Numbered from the stretch's first letter, positions 20,635 through 35,100 are shown. The stretch is 64,000 bases of DNA from Patiria pectinifera (GCA_029964075.1 CM057130.1:7192001-7256000); one strand, 5' to 3'. The notes: generated by a model not told the origin, from the letters alone. Numbers and translations are program-made.

Positions 20635-20965
20635 TTAAAGGGAATGTACACCATTGGCTTTTGCTGTAATTTTCAGAAATGAACTATTTGAGGGGTAAGT
20701 ATTATAGATCAAATATTGTTACACTGACATGTTCGAAGTTTTGTGTTCGAAAATGCTTGAAATCCAAGAAAAACAAAAAAGTTCAAGTAGTCTGGTTCCC
20801 TGACTCCACTAAAGATAAAATGGATCAATTTATAGATGCCGGAAAATTGTAAGGTAAGGGAACCAGTCTAGCTGACCTGCACCCGTTCATGAACATGTAA
20901 CCAACAGCAAACAAAATTTGGACTGAATAAAATGGTAAATTTGGAGCAGTAGTTGACAAATAGTT

Positions 20966-21109
20966 AACAGTTGTTGACTGATGTGATGTGGGATATGACG
21001 TTTTGAACACCCGAGGGACGCATAGCGCCCGAGGCGAAGCCGAGGGTGCTATGCGTCCCCGAGGGTGTTCAAAACGTCATATCCCACATCACATCAGTCA
21101 ACAACTGTT
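20966..21109. repeat. 144-nt near-perfect palindrome
   Basis: The left arm runs aacagttgttgactgatgtg, through gatatgacgttttgaacacc, to gacgcatagc. It is mirrored on the right to cacatcagtcaacaactgtt, with a short centre gcccgaggcgaagccgaggg. Arms are about 60 bases. A decayed relative is recognisable near 25000-25060 (gcgcatgggcccctcgggtg, ttaaaaacgtcattccc). It is probably an independent hairpin MITE nested in the TTAA element. Confidence 0.8.
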
Positions 21110-21642
21110 TTGTCATACCTCTGTCTTGATGATGTGTTTTACTTGTTTTTCTAGAGTCAGTCAAAACGTAAACATAATCTTAATGCCGCTCGTCGCTGGC
21201 CGCCAAATTAAAATAAATATCGTCTGCAAATGCACTGCTCCCTCACTGCTATACATTATATTGTGGAACGTGAAAGTACTGCGGGGTACCAGTGAGTACA
21301 AGTATAGCCTGGTTTAAACGCGGTCCGCGCATAATGGTTTGGACTGTGGGGCGGGGACTAGTCTACATGCGTGTGATATCACAATCTGATATACAACGGG
21401 AGTGTGCCATGCATATTTATCGCCCGGTCAGGTGATCGTCCTGGGCCAATGAAAATACAGTATAAAGACAGAGGTATGACAATTAGATTTTTTCAACGGT
21501 GGTCGGCTGACCACCGTTGGAAATTTATACAAAAATATTATTTTCTTGAAAATGACTTCACACCAGGTGCCATAATTTTACAGGATGCTTTAGACTGTCA
21601 TTTACCAACATCCTAGTAAGGTATTTCGAAAATCTTGGTAGT

Positions 21643-21648
21643 TTTATT
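21643..21648 (-). terminator. Possible poly(A) signal of the CASD1-like gene
   Basis: AATAAA on the minus strand lies about 220 bases past the stop codon at 21869. It falls within the right end of the TTAA element, so a transposon may supply the mRNA 3' end. No closer canonical signal was noticed. Confidence 0.35.
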
Positions 21649-21868
21649 TTTCGATGTTCGCAAATGTTGTATATTCCCTTTAAAGAAGACACCAATAAAA
21701 ACGGCACAGCACTACATTGATTTGTCCTTGCTCACACACACTCTACGATAATATTGCAAACCCTCTGTTGCTTAATAACAATTACATACTACACTCTGGG
21801 GATACAAAACGTGTCTCTTAATCGGTCCATCTTACAATGCTGAATGGGAGAGGACCCGCGACGAAACC

Positions 21869-24800
21869 TCAGCCGTACGTGGAATATGCCAAAAGCGCTC
21901 CCAGGCAAACCAGAAATATCAGGAAGCGGTTCCTGGTTGTCGCGTAGTCCTCGGACACCACGCATTTTGTGATGTCGGCGGTGAGGCAGGAGATCTCATG
22001 AGCGATGAAGATGAAGATGAACGTTGAGACGAGAAGGTTGAGGCTTGGGTGACCGGGAATGAGGACCAGGATTCCCTTGGTGTCTTGAGCCAGCCAGATG
22101 TGATACTGGCTGATGAATAGCTGCGAGGACAAAGTGGGAAATACATTCTTTTTGTCAATAATTTTTTTAAGTCAGTATTTTTAAAGGCAGATAGGATCAT
22201 TTGCTTTCCATCATTTTGTTTGTTACAAATAACATCTCTCAATATCCAAAGAAGAATGTTCAAAACCCAACCTGTTGAAGTTTAACTCGGTGGTCATTAC
22301 ACTTTTTGAGAAAATAGTGAAAAACCATACACAACCTTTGATCAGAAAACACTATCTGGCCATAACACTCTTTTATTTCTGACAATCAGTCAATTGAATG
22401 ATTGTTGGTAATCACCTACATTTCTTGATTTCTTCTAAAAGACAGCAAGCTAAAGGAATAATTTGATGGGGTGATTAGTACCCGCACCATCTTAAATCCA
22501 AGTAAGCTTTTTGATAATTTGGTAGGGTTAGGGTTGGGGTTAGTGTCGGGATAAATGCAAATGATTCTATATGCCTTTCAAAGAGCTCATGTAAAGTCCT
22601 AAAAAGCCTATCACAAGTCATCCAAACTCAAATCAAATGACAAACTATTTTAAATTAAATGCACCAGACATTAATTGTCACTGTTCTTCTTGTAATACTT
22701 GTGACCCAAGTAGTGTTTTGTTCCCAACTTGTGATTGTCTCATCATAGATCAGACTTGAAGTCTAATTTTCGTTGACTTCTTCCACAAATTTGAAAGGAA
22801 TGTGCAGGATTGTATCCACCATGTTTTATTTATCTTTGGAACTTTCATAATTGCATATGCATTTTCTTGGCTAATGTTAATTTTACAAAAATTCTTATTA
22901 GATTTGACTTTTACACTTCTTTATCTTAAACATATACTCCGAGAAAATTCCAAATTGTAAAAGATTTCATATGAGAATCCCACCTACAACTTGCTGCCGA
23001 TTTAAAATTTAAGGTCTTGAATTGAAAACCGCGTTTTTTTTCTCAGGGATCATAATTGATCCCTTCTCATGTCACCCACATGTTCAAACTCAATTTTGAA
23101 ATCTCACGTATACTTCTTAATAAATACTTTCACAAAGCTTTAAAATTCAAATGGCTTAATATCCTACTTACCTCGAGGGATATTGTGCCAAACCAGGCGA
23201 AGAACGTGCTGTAGCGTGTCCGTAGGGACCCACTGCTGTTCCTGAGAATAACCACACCAGTTATCTGTCGAGGGAAGAGACAATGGTAACGGTGTTTTAA
23301 GTCATAAAGGGTTATTTGCATTTATCCCTAAGTAAGCTAGTGAATCATTATCAAGAATTGGATTAAAGATCGTACTGGTACTAATTACTAAACACCCCTT
23401 TGAAATTAGTCCGTCTGGCTTACTGTCATTAAGAAGAAATCAAGAATTGTAGGAGATTTCCGAAATCTTTGGAAGTACAAGGTACTAGGGATGAAGTCGT
23501 GTTGAATGATCAACAGGTTGTCCATGGGTTTTCACTGTTTTTCTCAAAAAGTGTAATGATTAAATGATATCAAATTAGGTTTTGCCCTTCATACTCAGTG
23601 TGTTACCTCCTGAGTGGAAGTTGGACAAAATCACTCGGGTGGGACTCGAACCCAAGACCTCCTGCTTTCTACTGCAGATGTCTTACCACTCGACCACCGA
23701 GTTAACGGTGCTAGTACATCTGATTCAAACCAGCCAACCGATCCCGTTAGCTCGGTGGTCGAGTGGTAAGAAAGTATTTACTAAGAAGTATACGTGATTT
23801 ACATCACCCCGGCGCAAAATTCCATCTTATGAATAGATTAAATGATATGTATACATTTGAGTCAATATTCATCTTCAGGTAAAATTTTTTTGTTTTAAGA
23901 GTCAAAGTGAAACCGAACCCTTACCGAGACCTTTTCAGGTCCAAAAATCAAGTCCTTGTTTACTTTTTCGACTTGAATAAAATCTGCAATTAAATATGCC
24001 TTTCTGAGTGGCATCAGAAAAGGCTACCAGAATGAGTCTTACCGGCAATGCACTGATGTAGGTATGCACCTCATTGCAATCTGGCTTGCTGCTACACATG
24101 AAGGAATGGACAGTGTATATCTAGCAAATAAACAAAATTGGAATGGGGACGTATTAAAACTTTGTTGGAGGTCCCCGACTGTTGTCAAACTATACAGACT
24201 TTGTGCATAAGTACCCCCTCAACCGTTACAAAGAGAAAGTTGGGAGGACCACTAGGAGAAACTCTTGAACTAATTGCTCGCATTCACGTGGAGATGCTAC
24301 AGGTTAGTTTAGATACTACAATCAGCATCTATCCAAAAGGAAAAACAGCTAATTTAACAAAATGGGGTTTTAACAGCGAATGGGGTTGCTGTAAGAAAGC
24401 CATTTCATGTTATACAAATACTACAAAAAAACTGAAGCAATTTTGTAATTTAAAATGTAGATTACAAAGAAATTAAGATTGTAAAAATGTAATGTTTGAG
24501 CTGTAGCAATATGTAAACTTACGTCCATAACCTTAGATTCACGGCTATTTATACCCCAACAGGCAAGGATGCTGCGCTCTAATTTGTTCAAGAGCAAGGC
24601 CTTATACAGAGCTGTTCAAACTTCATACTCACTGCAATAAATAGAACTCCGATGATGTGACTGACGACAGTCCAAGCTGTGGAGAATAGATTCTCTGAGT
24701 GGCTGTCATTCAGCCTTTTTGTTACCCTGAGATGAATGTAGCCCATAGCAAACAGCATGCCATACACTATAATCTGAAAAGACAACATAAAAGAGGTTTA

Positions 24801-27800
24801 TTAGACTGCTGAGCAACATCTATATTTGTTATATCGTTTGCTTGGATACTGTAATTCCATTGGTCTAGGACGGCCACGTGTCTGGACAATAAAACTGATT
24901 TAATTTATGTCTCTGGACAATAAAAAATGGTTTAATTTATTTCTCACACAGTAAGTTACAACCATTTATCTTTTTGAGTTATCGGCACGAGTTATCGGGC
25001 GCATGGGCCCCTCGGGTGTTAAAAACGTCATTCCCAAGTCACAGCAGAAAACACTTTCTTGTTAACCACTAAACGATTAAATTGTAGAGTAGACGGATGT
25101 TAAAAATACTGACAACACATACCCAATGTTTTCTTTGTAATGCGCATTGAGATATAAAAATATGAAATTGAAGAATTTTAGAATTGATGCAATACTTACA
25201 TATCTGTCTAACCGCCAACGGAACCACCACTCATGAAGATTTTGGCCAGGCCAGTAAAACAATGTGTTTATTGGCCACCAATTGAATAAAGAATTGAAGA
25301 AAATCTGAAATGTGACAGCACAACAAAGGTTAAGGCCCACACACATTGGTAAAGAATAATGAAAAGGATACGATTTCAAGAAGGTAATTAAACAAGAAAT
25401 GCAAAACACTATGAAATTTTTTTCCAATTCCATGATGACGAGAAAATGCATCAAACTAGGGTTACTAATTGTGTTTCATGATCAAAAGGTTGTTTTCACT
25501 GTTTCCTCGGAAAGTGTAATATCAACTCAGCCTAAAATTCAACACGTTAGGTTTGCACATTTTAGTTTGGATTTTGAGTGGTGTTATGACTGGAAATGAA
25601 CAAAATGCATGAAAAGCAAATCCTATATGCCTTTTAAGGTAAAAAAACAAAAACTGTTTTTATTTGTTTTGAAGATTTGACTCACTTCTGACATTGATAC
25701 CGTGACACATATGACGATGAATACGCCGATCTTCAGCAGCATGTATACATTATGGGATGGCAGGGCTGCAATAAAGCACAACGTCAACGTTAGAATTCTT
25801 ATCCAAGTGTTTGGGTTTGCAATCACCAGTCAATCACGTGTCAGGTCACACGTGACAGGCGATGGACAATGCAAACAGTTCATTCGAGGAGCCTGTCACT
25901 TAAATTTGTGACCCGTTTAATTGTAAGGTAAAGGGGGACGAACCTGTGTCAACAAGAACGGAGTGCCCATCTCTCTTTCATTAGCGATTGGGCCAGACTC
26001 ATATGCTGCTGTGGGGGGATCGCCACACCTCCTCCACAGCGAGTCTGTTACCTTCCCAGCATTGAACAATGCCGGTACCCATTTAACACCTGGGTTGAGA
26101 GGAGTAATTGAGGTAAAGCGCCTTACTCAAGGGCACAACACGCATAGCCACGGTGGGGCTTGAACCCACAACCTCTCGATCACGAATCCTGTGCTCCACC
26201 ACTAGACCACACGTGCCCCGTGCCGTTTAACTGTGATCATTAGTAATAGACCGATAAATAGGCCCCGCCCACTAAGCGTGTGGGCAAGTAACACATGCAT
26301 CTCCCCGATGCCACACTGCATGTACCACACTGGTGTCAGTAACAACATTTATGTGGATGTTTCTCCAGTGCTGCAGTTGAATCCATCACAAGTCCCGCAA
26401 GAGGCTGTGTTCGAATTATTGGCTACGGCTTGAAATTACACACGAGTCTATGGCAACGGCTGCAGCCAATTCCCATAGACTCATGTGTAAGTTTAAGCCG
26501 TAGGCAATAATTCGGACACGGCCTAACAAGTCCTTTCACAAGATCAGTCACAAGCAACACTGGAAGAAACATGACAAAAGGACTGCTTTTTGTCACTGTT
26601 CATTTTGAACAGGTCTTGACTGGAACTACAGCACTGATGTTTCACCAGTGACTCACCTTTCGCTGATTCCCTGGTGACTAGCGGAGGAAACGCCATTGTC
26701 GCATAGATGAGTAGATACCAGAAGGATACAAGCGGGACAAAGTAGTAAAACTGATACGGCCTGTCCATGACTAAACACAGCAGGACGACCAACAGATTCT
26801 GCCTGAACAAAACCTAAAAAAGCAACAACAACAAAAGGAGATACAAACAGAGTTGTCAAGAAGTAGGTCGATTGTGAGTTGGTCGTTTGCAGGTCAAACC
26901 ACTTACACGTCAAATCACGAGCCAGGTCACAAGTGATAAGTGATTAACAAGACATTGAGATACCCTTGTCACGGTTCATTTGGATAGCGTGTCACTTGAT
27001 TCAAGACTAAAGACTAGATGACTTGTGATTGACTTTTTGATTAACTAGCGAGGGCTTGTCTGAACTTGATTACAACTCCAAAATAAAATTTAATTAAAGG
27101 AGTTCAAAACATTTTCTTGACTATTTGTTCAAGTATAGAGCTCCTCATAATTTGTAATACTACAAATGTAGTATAAGTGCTAATTCAACAAGGGGTGTGC
27201 ATTTACGAGTAGTACAGGAACCGGGTACCCCACTGAAAAAAAACACAAGTACGTGGGTACCCGTTAAAGAAACCCATCGCCAAACATGCCAAAAATCAAA
27301 TCTAGGAAGTTTCTGTTGAGATTGTTTACAAAGGTCCGCATGATAAATACTACCGCATCAGCGCATCAATACAGCCAGATACAAGTGTGTACACTGAGTT
27401 TTATAGCTTTACGATGTAAATTGCAGCTTTCGCAAGCATCATAAATGTGAAATATGTTTTGTTTTGTTTTCGCATGTGGCCTGCTTTTTATTTTGAAAAT
27501 TTTCCAATTTAAAACTTTTTTTTTTTTTGTTGTCTGAGAAGTTACGAAGTAATTTGTAAAGTTGGCCACTGGTACCCGATCCCATAATCTGAAACCGGTT
27601 CCTGACATCAGTGGTCAGGTACTCGGGAACCCGGTTCTGATGCACAACCCTAAATTCAATATGAAATGAATTTCTTGGAAAGATAATTCAAATAACCCTC
27701 TCCCTCTCTCAGTGCGGAGAGACATACCCTAATGGTATCTGTCAAAATCTATCAAGTGACAGCTTTTAACAGTTTTGTAAATTGGGCTGATATTGGTAGA

Positions 27801-30800
27801 ATTGACAGGCTGTGGCAATTTTGTCAACTGAAGGTACCATGCCTTGGCTGACAGTAATATGGTGGGCTTAAGCATTGCTGGGTGCCTGGCAATGATTGAT
27901 TTAATTCAGTAACAATGAAGGCACAAAAGGTTCACTCATGTATATCCAATCAAAACAAAGGCATCGCCCTCTATTCAATGGCTGCTATGCATAAGGTCTA
28001 TAGAATTGGAGTAAAGGCTGTAGCAGTATTCAACGACACCTTATCTATCAAACCCCTTCAACAGGTGTTGACAGTTATGTGGTTTAATCCATGGGGGTTC
28101 TGGCAGTTGGTGACCAGCCTGTACAAAAGCTATGGGAGAGGAAGTGATCTTCTTTTACAGTTTGTGACAGTTATCAGTAAGAGGGTTGAAGTTGAATTCA
28201 ATATCAGGCTTATTTATATTCTTCTGTGAATATACAACAAAGCAGCTTTGGTGACTGGTGATTAGTTTTGTTGGGCTGGGTCACAATTTTTGGACAGCTT
28301 ACCTGACATACTCTAACCAGGCCAAACTTTTGCCTGTCCCAACTGGCAGTGAACTGACCGTAAGCGGTCAGAAACAGATAACTGGCCACCAGAATTCTGA
28401 TGTGCATGTAGATTGGAATTTTCTGGAAATAAACAATGAGATTATTAAAAAATGTTAAAATTAATTCCTGGGAATAAAAAGTTGTAATGTTGATGGAATT
28501 ATTTGACCCTAAATATTCATGGATCCTTCAAAAGCGTTCAAAATACACTCGGAGGTTTGGGTGGAAAGATGAAGAATTAAAAAAGGTAGAGCCCAGCCAC
28601 TATTAATTTACATCAATGCAGGATTTTGTAGGTATTTTGAGGATTCAGGAAGGAAACTAGGGTTCGTGAATCATGTACTCATGAAAACATTCCTGTCTGG
28701 TGCCAAAGTTTACCGTCAGATTTATTCATAAAGAATTAGTTATTCATAAAGGACAAGCTGTAAACTTGAATGAGAATTAGTTGTTTTTTTGTGTGCTAAC
28801 AATCAATCTGCAAGCAGAATTCTTTATCTTGTGCTAGAAATGAAATGTGACATTTTTCTATGTCTGTTACCTTTGTATCGTACTTTGTAACCTGCCATTT
28901 AAGTCTCATTAAGAATGCTAGGTAAATCCTTCATTTTCTTAGGCAGGCAGTTTGCTATTCATAATCCTCTTGGGGGATGACTGCATTAAGGAGTGCATCA
29001 GAATTATAAAATTATAGATGTCAGATGTAACAGGGACAGGAAAAAACATGGACCCAAATTTATGGAAATGACCTAAATACGAAACAAATCATCATGACAA
29101 TCACTCTCCTCATTGAACCAATCAGAATCTACAAAACAAATCACCATGACAATCACTCTCTTCACTGAACCAATCAGAATCTACAAAACAGACATGTGAC
29201 CAAGAGGTTTTATTTCATTGGTTGTTTTTTTTTACCTTACTAGCTCCTGTGATGTGGTATATTAGTATGACTAGCTGCATCCAGCCTTTCCATTCTGTGG
29301 TCTGTTGGACACTCAGAACAACCGGCTAAAAAAAAGGAATAAAATAGAGCATTCATGAAACAATAGCGGGTAAAGAATAGGAAAACTATTGAAATGCATC
29401 TTTACGAGCACTAACACATTAAGATTTAGTAACCACTTAACCCATTAGTCCCTGTCATGCCTGAATCCTCCCGAGCACTCTATGGTTTTATAGATTCACC
29501 AGGTTATAATTGCAATAAATATTTTAATTGATTGCTCATCTCTTGAAAGTAAACGTTAGGGATGTCCCGAATAATCTGTATATTTGATTATCCCATCATC
29601 AACCACACGGTGTGAATATATGAAAGAAAAAAATATGAATAATGAAAGGTTTGCGGAAACACCATGTGCGAATAATTTCTCAACTAAGAGAATGGTTCTG
29701 AAAAGAACCAGAGGTATAAACTCGACGTTCCAGTCAGTACGCTCTGACCGTCTAAAAAATATGCACGTACACGACTGTGAAGTTATAATGTTGCGGCGCT
29801 ATATTGTCAGATGCCACTGTTTGTTGACGTTAACAACCACTTTTTTTGTCGACAGCAGTTCATTGTTCTCATTCTTTTAGCAGGCTACAGCCCTTGATAG
29901 TTATAAAATACTTACTGCAAAACATTCTTGCGGCCAATAACATCGATCGTTGCAGGCAAATTTTACCCGATGCACTTTGCGTGAAAAATCTGACGGGCGC
30001 GGTACTCACTTGCAGCTGGCATGTGTACATTTGATCGGCAAGTTTTTAATATTCGAATATTCGGTAAAATGTAGTTTGGAATAATCAAATACTAAATAAT
30101 AGGAATATGGACAGCCCTAATAAACATGTTAAATTTTTCTTTGCATAAATGGATTTTTGCTGTTAAGAGTGGACAGAAAAACTGTAACTAAACCCTAAAT
30201 GAAAGGGAACACATTAACACTTTTTCACTTCAAATCTAAATTTATATTCCTAAATTTCAAATTACTGCATGAAAACTTACCTTAGGTACTTTTTTAACAA
30301 AGAATAATCCAAGAACGAGGACGTAAACAAGTGGAACGAAGAAGGATTTGTAGGTGAAGAATTTCTGCTCTTTTTGGAGAAAATCCGTTCTGAAAGAAAA
30401 CAAATAAGAATGGAAATATAGAGAACAGAAATATAGAAGGGACTTAATAAAAAAAAAATTCAACATGTATACAAGTTGTTGCTCTTTAAAACTATCTTCA
30501 AAATATTTGGATGGTTTTAAGGGAGATACAAGAAAATACTGCACGAGCTGTAACAATATTGCACGTGTTGAAGACGAGGGCAATATTTGTCTGGTTGACA
30601 ACCGTGAGTTTCTTCACTCTTTTTGAGTTTTACCTTCCTTTTTCTACACTCGAGTGGGAATCAGTGAAATGTGCGTCGATTAATGCCCGGATGAGGGCAA
30701 TACCAAAAGTGATATTGTCCTCATCCAGGAACTCCTTCCAATAACCGTACAATATGCTGATATAATTTTAGTACACGGAAGACTGATTTAAAATAATAAT

Positions 30801-32161
30801 ATATAGACCAAATTGCTAGACAAAATTTAGAAAATTTCACAGCAACTGTTTAACTAAGCTGGTGCCAATTTCTTGAAGCTATTTATAGAAGCAAAAATAT
30901 AAAAAATTGCTCATAAAATGAAGTTAATACACAAATTCACATGAGTACCAGTCATTTGCTGTAGAAAGTGCACAATGTTTTTTTGGTTGGTAACCTATTT
31001 TGCTACGAAAAATTGTCCTTCACTTTTTATGGAATAGGAAAGAATGTAATATTCAGACGTCACTTTGGCAGTTATGTACAAAGTCTATGGAGAGTCAAGA
31101 ACACAGTATTCCTAACAAAATTGGAAATGTTTCTCAGTCCCAATATTCATGTATTTCAACATTTTTGCAATGACTGACCTTCATTGAGATGATATATGAA
31201 GAAAAAAGTGGCGTCAGGTTGCAACATTCTTTCCATGGACTATTGCATAAGGGAGAAAATGGCTGCCTCCAAATTACTTGGCTACGGATTGCAATTACAC
31301 ACGCAGCTATTGAAGTGGCTAAAGCCACTTTCCATAGACACGTGTGTTACTGTGAGCCGTAGCCAAGTAAATTGGACACTGCTACTTCAAAATGTTTACC
31401 TGTCAGCCAGAAAGATGTAGAAGAGAATGATTCCAAACTTGGCCAGGGAGCTGGTCAGTTTATAGGCCTGCAGCAGGTCGCTGCCCTTCCGGGCAGCGTT
31501 ACCAGATTCAGGGTCTCTGGGAACACTGCCCTCTTGTGACGACTTGACATGATTGTGGAGACTGTTTGCATTAGCTGACGGGCCGGGTTCGGGGATGGGT
31601 CGGGTGGCAATGTGCCGAAGACGCGCTCTGAGCCCGAGGGAGACAATAGCACTTTGGGGTAAAGGAACAAAATGAACAAGATCAGCATTGTTATTGTGGT
31701 ACATATCACTTCTAGAAGGAAGATCTGTCCAGAAATCAGAGCGTAGTGAAGTCATAACAAGTCATTACTGGTTATCACAAGTCATCATAAGTCAATCACA
31801 AGTCAAATCGCAAGCTATCATAAGTCAATCACAAGTCAAATCACAAGTCAAATCACAAGCTATCATAAGTCAATCACAAGTCAAATCACAAGTCAAATCA
31901 CAAGTCAAATCGCAAGCTATCATAAGTCAATCACAAGTCAAATCGCAAGCTATCATAAGTCAATCACAAGTCAAATCGCAAGCTGTCATACATCAATCAC
32001 AAGGTTGAGTGAAGCATCTGAAGTTCAACTTACCATGAAATGAAGAAGCAGAACGTCAGTACCTGTAGCAGGGTTGGCATGAAGCTTTCTCCGGTGCAGC
32101 ACGTTGTGTCAAGAGGTCGACTCTTAGAATTACACACCAGGTTCAGTAATAGTTGGGCATC
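21869..32161 (-). CDS. CASD1: CASD1-like, exons of the membrane acyltransferase half
   Basis: Exons in transcript order: 32161-32034 ([13 protein letters not shown], then TM1), 31651-31400 (polar Ser/Pro-rich loop, then [13 protein letters not shown]), 30389-30281, 29325-29236, 28422-28303, 26813-26657 ([11 protein letters not shown]), 25765-25686, 25304-25200 ([11 protein letters not shown]), 24773-24633, 24120-24043, 23264-23172 ([11 protein letters not shown]) and 22120-21869 ([13 protein letters not shown] to the stop). All borders are GT-AG and in phase. The hydrophobic segments match the polytopic layout of the family. The 31651-31400 exon is longer than its human counterpart because of the polar linker. 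Confidence 0.93.
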
Positions 32162-35100
32162 CTGAAAAAAAAGAGAAATTGAGCATTCCATCACACTGAT
32201 GAGTGCAGAAACCAGACTATTTGCTCCTCGTAACAAAATTGCCACATTGAAATAAAAGTCAGGCTGGCAAACTCACAAAATTGTTCAGCATGGAAATAAA
32301 TAGCTCAGCATAACTGGGTTCAGAGATTGTTAGCAATGCAGCCATCTATGAGATACAGTGGAATCTCGATAAGTCAAATTTCAGGGGGATTGACTCAACT
32401 TTTGAGTTAAGCAGAGTTTGAGTTATCCAATGGATTTTCTATTCAAGAACAATTGACGGAATAAGTTTTTCTTGGAGTTTGAAGGGTTTTTGAGTTAACA
32501 GGTTTTGACTTTTCGAGATTTCACGGTTGTGTTTTTATTTAACAGAGAGTAAATCTCTCGTGCATTCATTGTTAAGGGAACAAATAATAAAGCGATGGAG
32601 CAGTTATGAACATTTGGTTTAATACTGGTTCAGGGACTGGTTCTCCTGGACGTAAATGGTCACTCTGACACCCAAATCATATAATTTACCGTGTTGAGTG
32701 CCTCGTTGCTTAGATGCATTCCATCCGTTGTGTCTTGCTGTGATTTATTGGAGACTTCCATGGCTGAGTACCACAGCTCCACATTTGTATTAGCTCTGTT
32801 AATAAAATTTAAGTTATTATGATGGTTAGTCTTGGTGCAAGATGCAGTCAAAATGACGCGCCAATAGAGGCAGCAAATAAATTAAATGCCATGTTGGGAA
32901 CTTTGGCACTCGGACCCCAAAAATTCCGAATCCCAAAAGTAACTGACCAAATGAATGTTAACAAGTTGACTTGGTTTAATGATAGTAGTGGCACTAAACT
33001 CCTTGTGAAATGATTCCTTCTGGCTTGCTGTGGGTTTGAAGAAAAAAACAATAAAAGAAGGTCATTTCTAAAGATGAGTCAAGTGAAGCATTTTTGGAAA
33101 TATCCGTTAGCAGTTGGTTTGTAATTGGGCAAATCCTTGAATGGACACAACTCACACATGTGCGCGGTTGCAATTACTCGTCGGTTTAGTGCATGACATT
33201 ACGTAGCTGCAATCAGCTGAATGAGAACGTGTTCAGGATGCTAATTTTAGGCACCATTCAAAACATGACTCTGCAACTTTTGAATTGAAATTGAGATCCT
33301 AGTTGTTGGTCTTTTTTTGGGGGGGGGGATAAACAGCATTCAGGTTAGTTGTTAAACATTCGTCTTTAGATATTTAGCACTTTTGTTGCTTCAAACGAAA
33401 TAAATGCACAAATGACAAATGATCTACTCTTCCAATAACAATAAGTATTAGATTGAATATCAGTGTAAGGCATGTGAGGTACAATGTAAGCTTAGAAGTT
33501 CTTGGGTCTGAGTGCCAACATTCGCAAGACTGGAGTCAATAATCTTGTTGATAGCGCCCTCTACTGCCAGGGATTGGGACAGGTTGCACTAGCAGCACAA
33601 TATCCAAAAGCCAGTTTTGAGCCAAGACTAGAGATTGGTTAGAAAGCTCAATCTGCTTGGTGTCACTGCAAGGCAGATAAGCTACAATTATCTGAAATCT
33701 TTAGTGTTATCGAAACGCTGGGTATGTCTCCAGTTTCGGCTTCAGCAACATCAAATTCTACAGGGTGAGGCAGAAGTCAAGAGCATAACTCTTTATTTCC
33801 CATTTAAGTGATTCGGAAACCTGATGAAACCCTAGATTTGGAAAACTCCCCTACTACATGAAACAATGGGCTTTATGTGAGAGTGCAGCCAGGCGCGGTT
33901 CTACGGGGCTGTGCCCCCAAAAAATGTGTCTAAGCCCCCAAAAAAAAAAAAACAAAAAAAAAAAAACGGTAAAAAAAAAAAAGAAAAAATAGTGACAAGG
34001 GGGTGCATTAGTTAAATATGTGTGAGGATTTTATTGGCGTCCCCATTTAAAAAATATGGCCCCCCCCCCCTCTTTTGATTTTTCTGTATGTGTGTGTCTG
34101 GAAACCGGTTACTCCTTAGCATGACTTGATGAACCACATCCATCCTGGCGAATTCCAACACCATATGAGAAACTGCACAAATATTTCTGACTTTGATTCT
34201 GGAGGTGTGCCAACCAAATGTAAAAGACTGTCAGTTTTAGGGATACTGTCAGTGGCGTAAATCTTATTTTCCCTTTTTCAGTACTATTAAATACATTTTG
34301 CTTTTTAAGAAGTTCGAAAATTACGCCTTTTTTGGTTTCTCAACACAAAAAAGAGGGGGAGGGGGTGATCCAATGGCCCATCCCCCTCCCCCCTGGTCAA
34401 AAAGTGTTGGGGGATATATAACCACCATCCCCCTGAGATATTTGCCCCTAGATAATGTACCCATCCTGACAGATTCCAACAAAACATGCCGTTGGGGTTT
34501 GATGGGTTGAGTTCTGTTAAGCTTAATGAGGAAAATAGAGGCTCCTACGCAACTTGAGAGTGATAACTTAATTGGATATGTAGAGGTAGTTTGGCGCCCT
34601 GAAAAAATTTTTTAAAAAGAGCTGGCTTGAACAATACATTGTTTCTGTCTTATACAATATGTAGGATTTGCAAAGAACGAAAGAAAATGGTTTTGGTTTG
34701 ATTAGGTTGCCTGACTTACAAGACGTCTTCTGTGACAGCATTGTACATATCCAGCTGCTCGTTGGTGATCATCTTACGGTTGTCACTGAGTAAAGACTCT
34801 TGTACTGGAGCTGCAATAATCAATAAATGATAAACAAAATACTAATAAAAACCATGTTGATTTATCAATTCCTCTTCACCCAAGAATTAAAGAAGTAGAT
34901 AAAAGATCCAACAAACTTAATTATTAATATCAATTTGGCAAAAAAAAACGTAAAAAAAAATAAATCAAAATTTGAAATTTGCGCAAACTACCTTGCATCA
35001 TCCAAACCACTTTGGTGCCGTCCTCTGTCTTCTGCAAGATTGGTGTCAGCTGCGTGAGGTTCACTAAACACCAAGCAAGAACAGAGGAATAAAATAAATA

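Larger units (their letters stand above)
20639..21679. mobile_element. TTAA-flanked MITE (piggyBac-type duplication), copy A with a nested insertion
   Basis: TTAA (20635-20638) is followed by AGGGAATGTACA, and the right end TGTATATTCCCT is followed by TTAA (21680-21683). The subterminal block gcttttgctgtaattttcag and the ggttccctgac / gggaaccag motifs also occur in copies at 36094-36584 and 42455-42649. This copy is twice as long as its relative because of the hairpin insertion at 20966-21109 and adjoining sequence. TTAA duplications are typical of piggyBac-type elements. No transposase is present. Confidence 0.75.

Noticed and set aside
26140..26220. tRNA gene on the minus strand
   Set aside because: The tRNA-like head continues into a typical SINE body.
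29584..29880. 98-codon frame as a transposase remnant
   Set aside because: It is inside a hAT-like element, but the sequence shows no transposase motif.
31757..32006. CRISPR-like array
   Set aside because: No constant repeat with unique spacers; it is a degenerate minisatellite inside an animal gene's intron.
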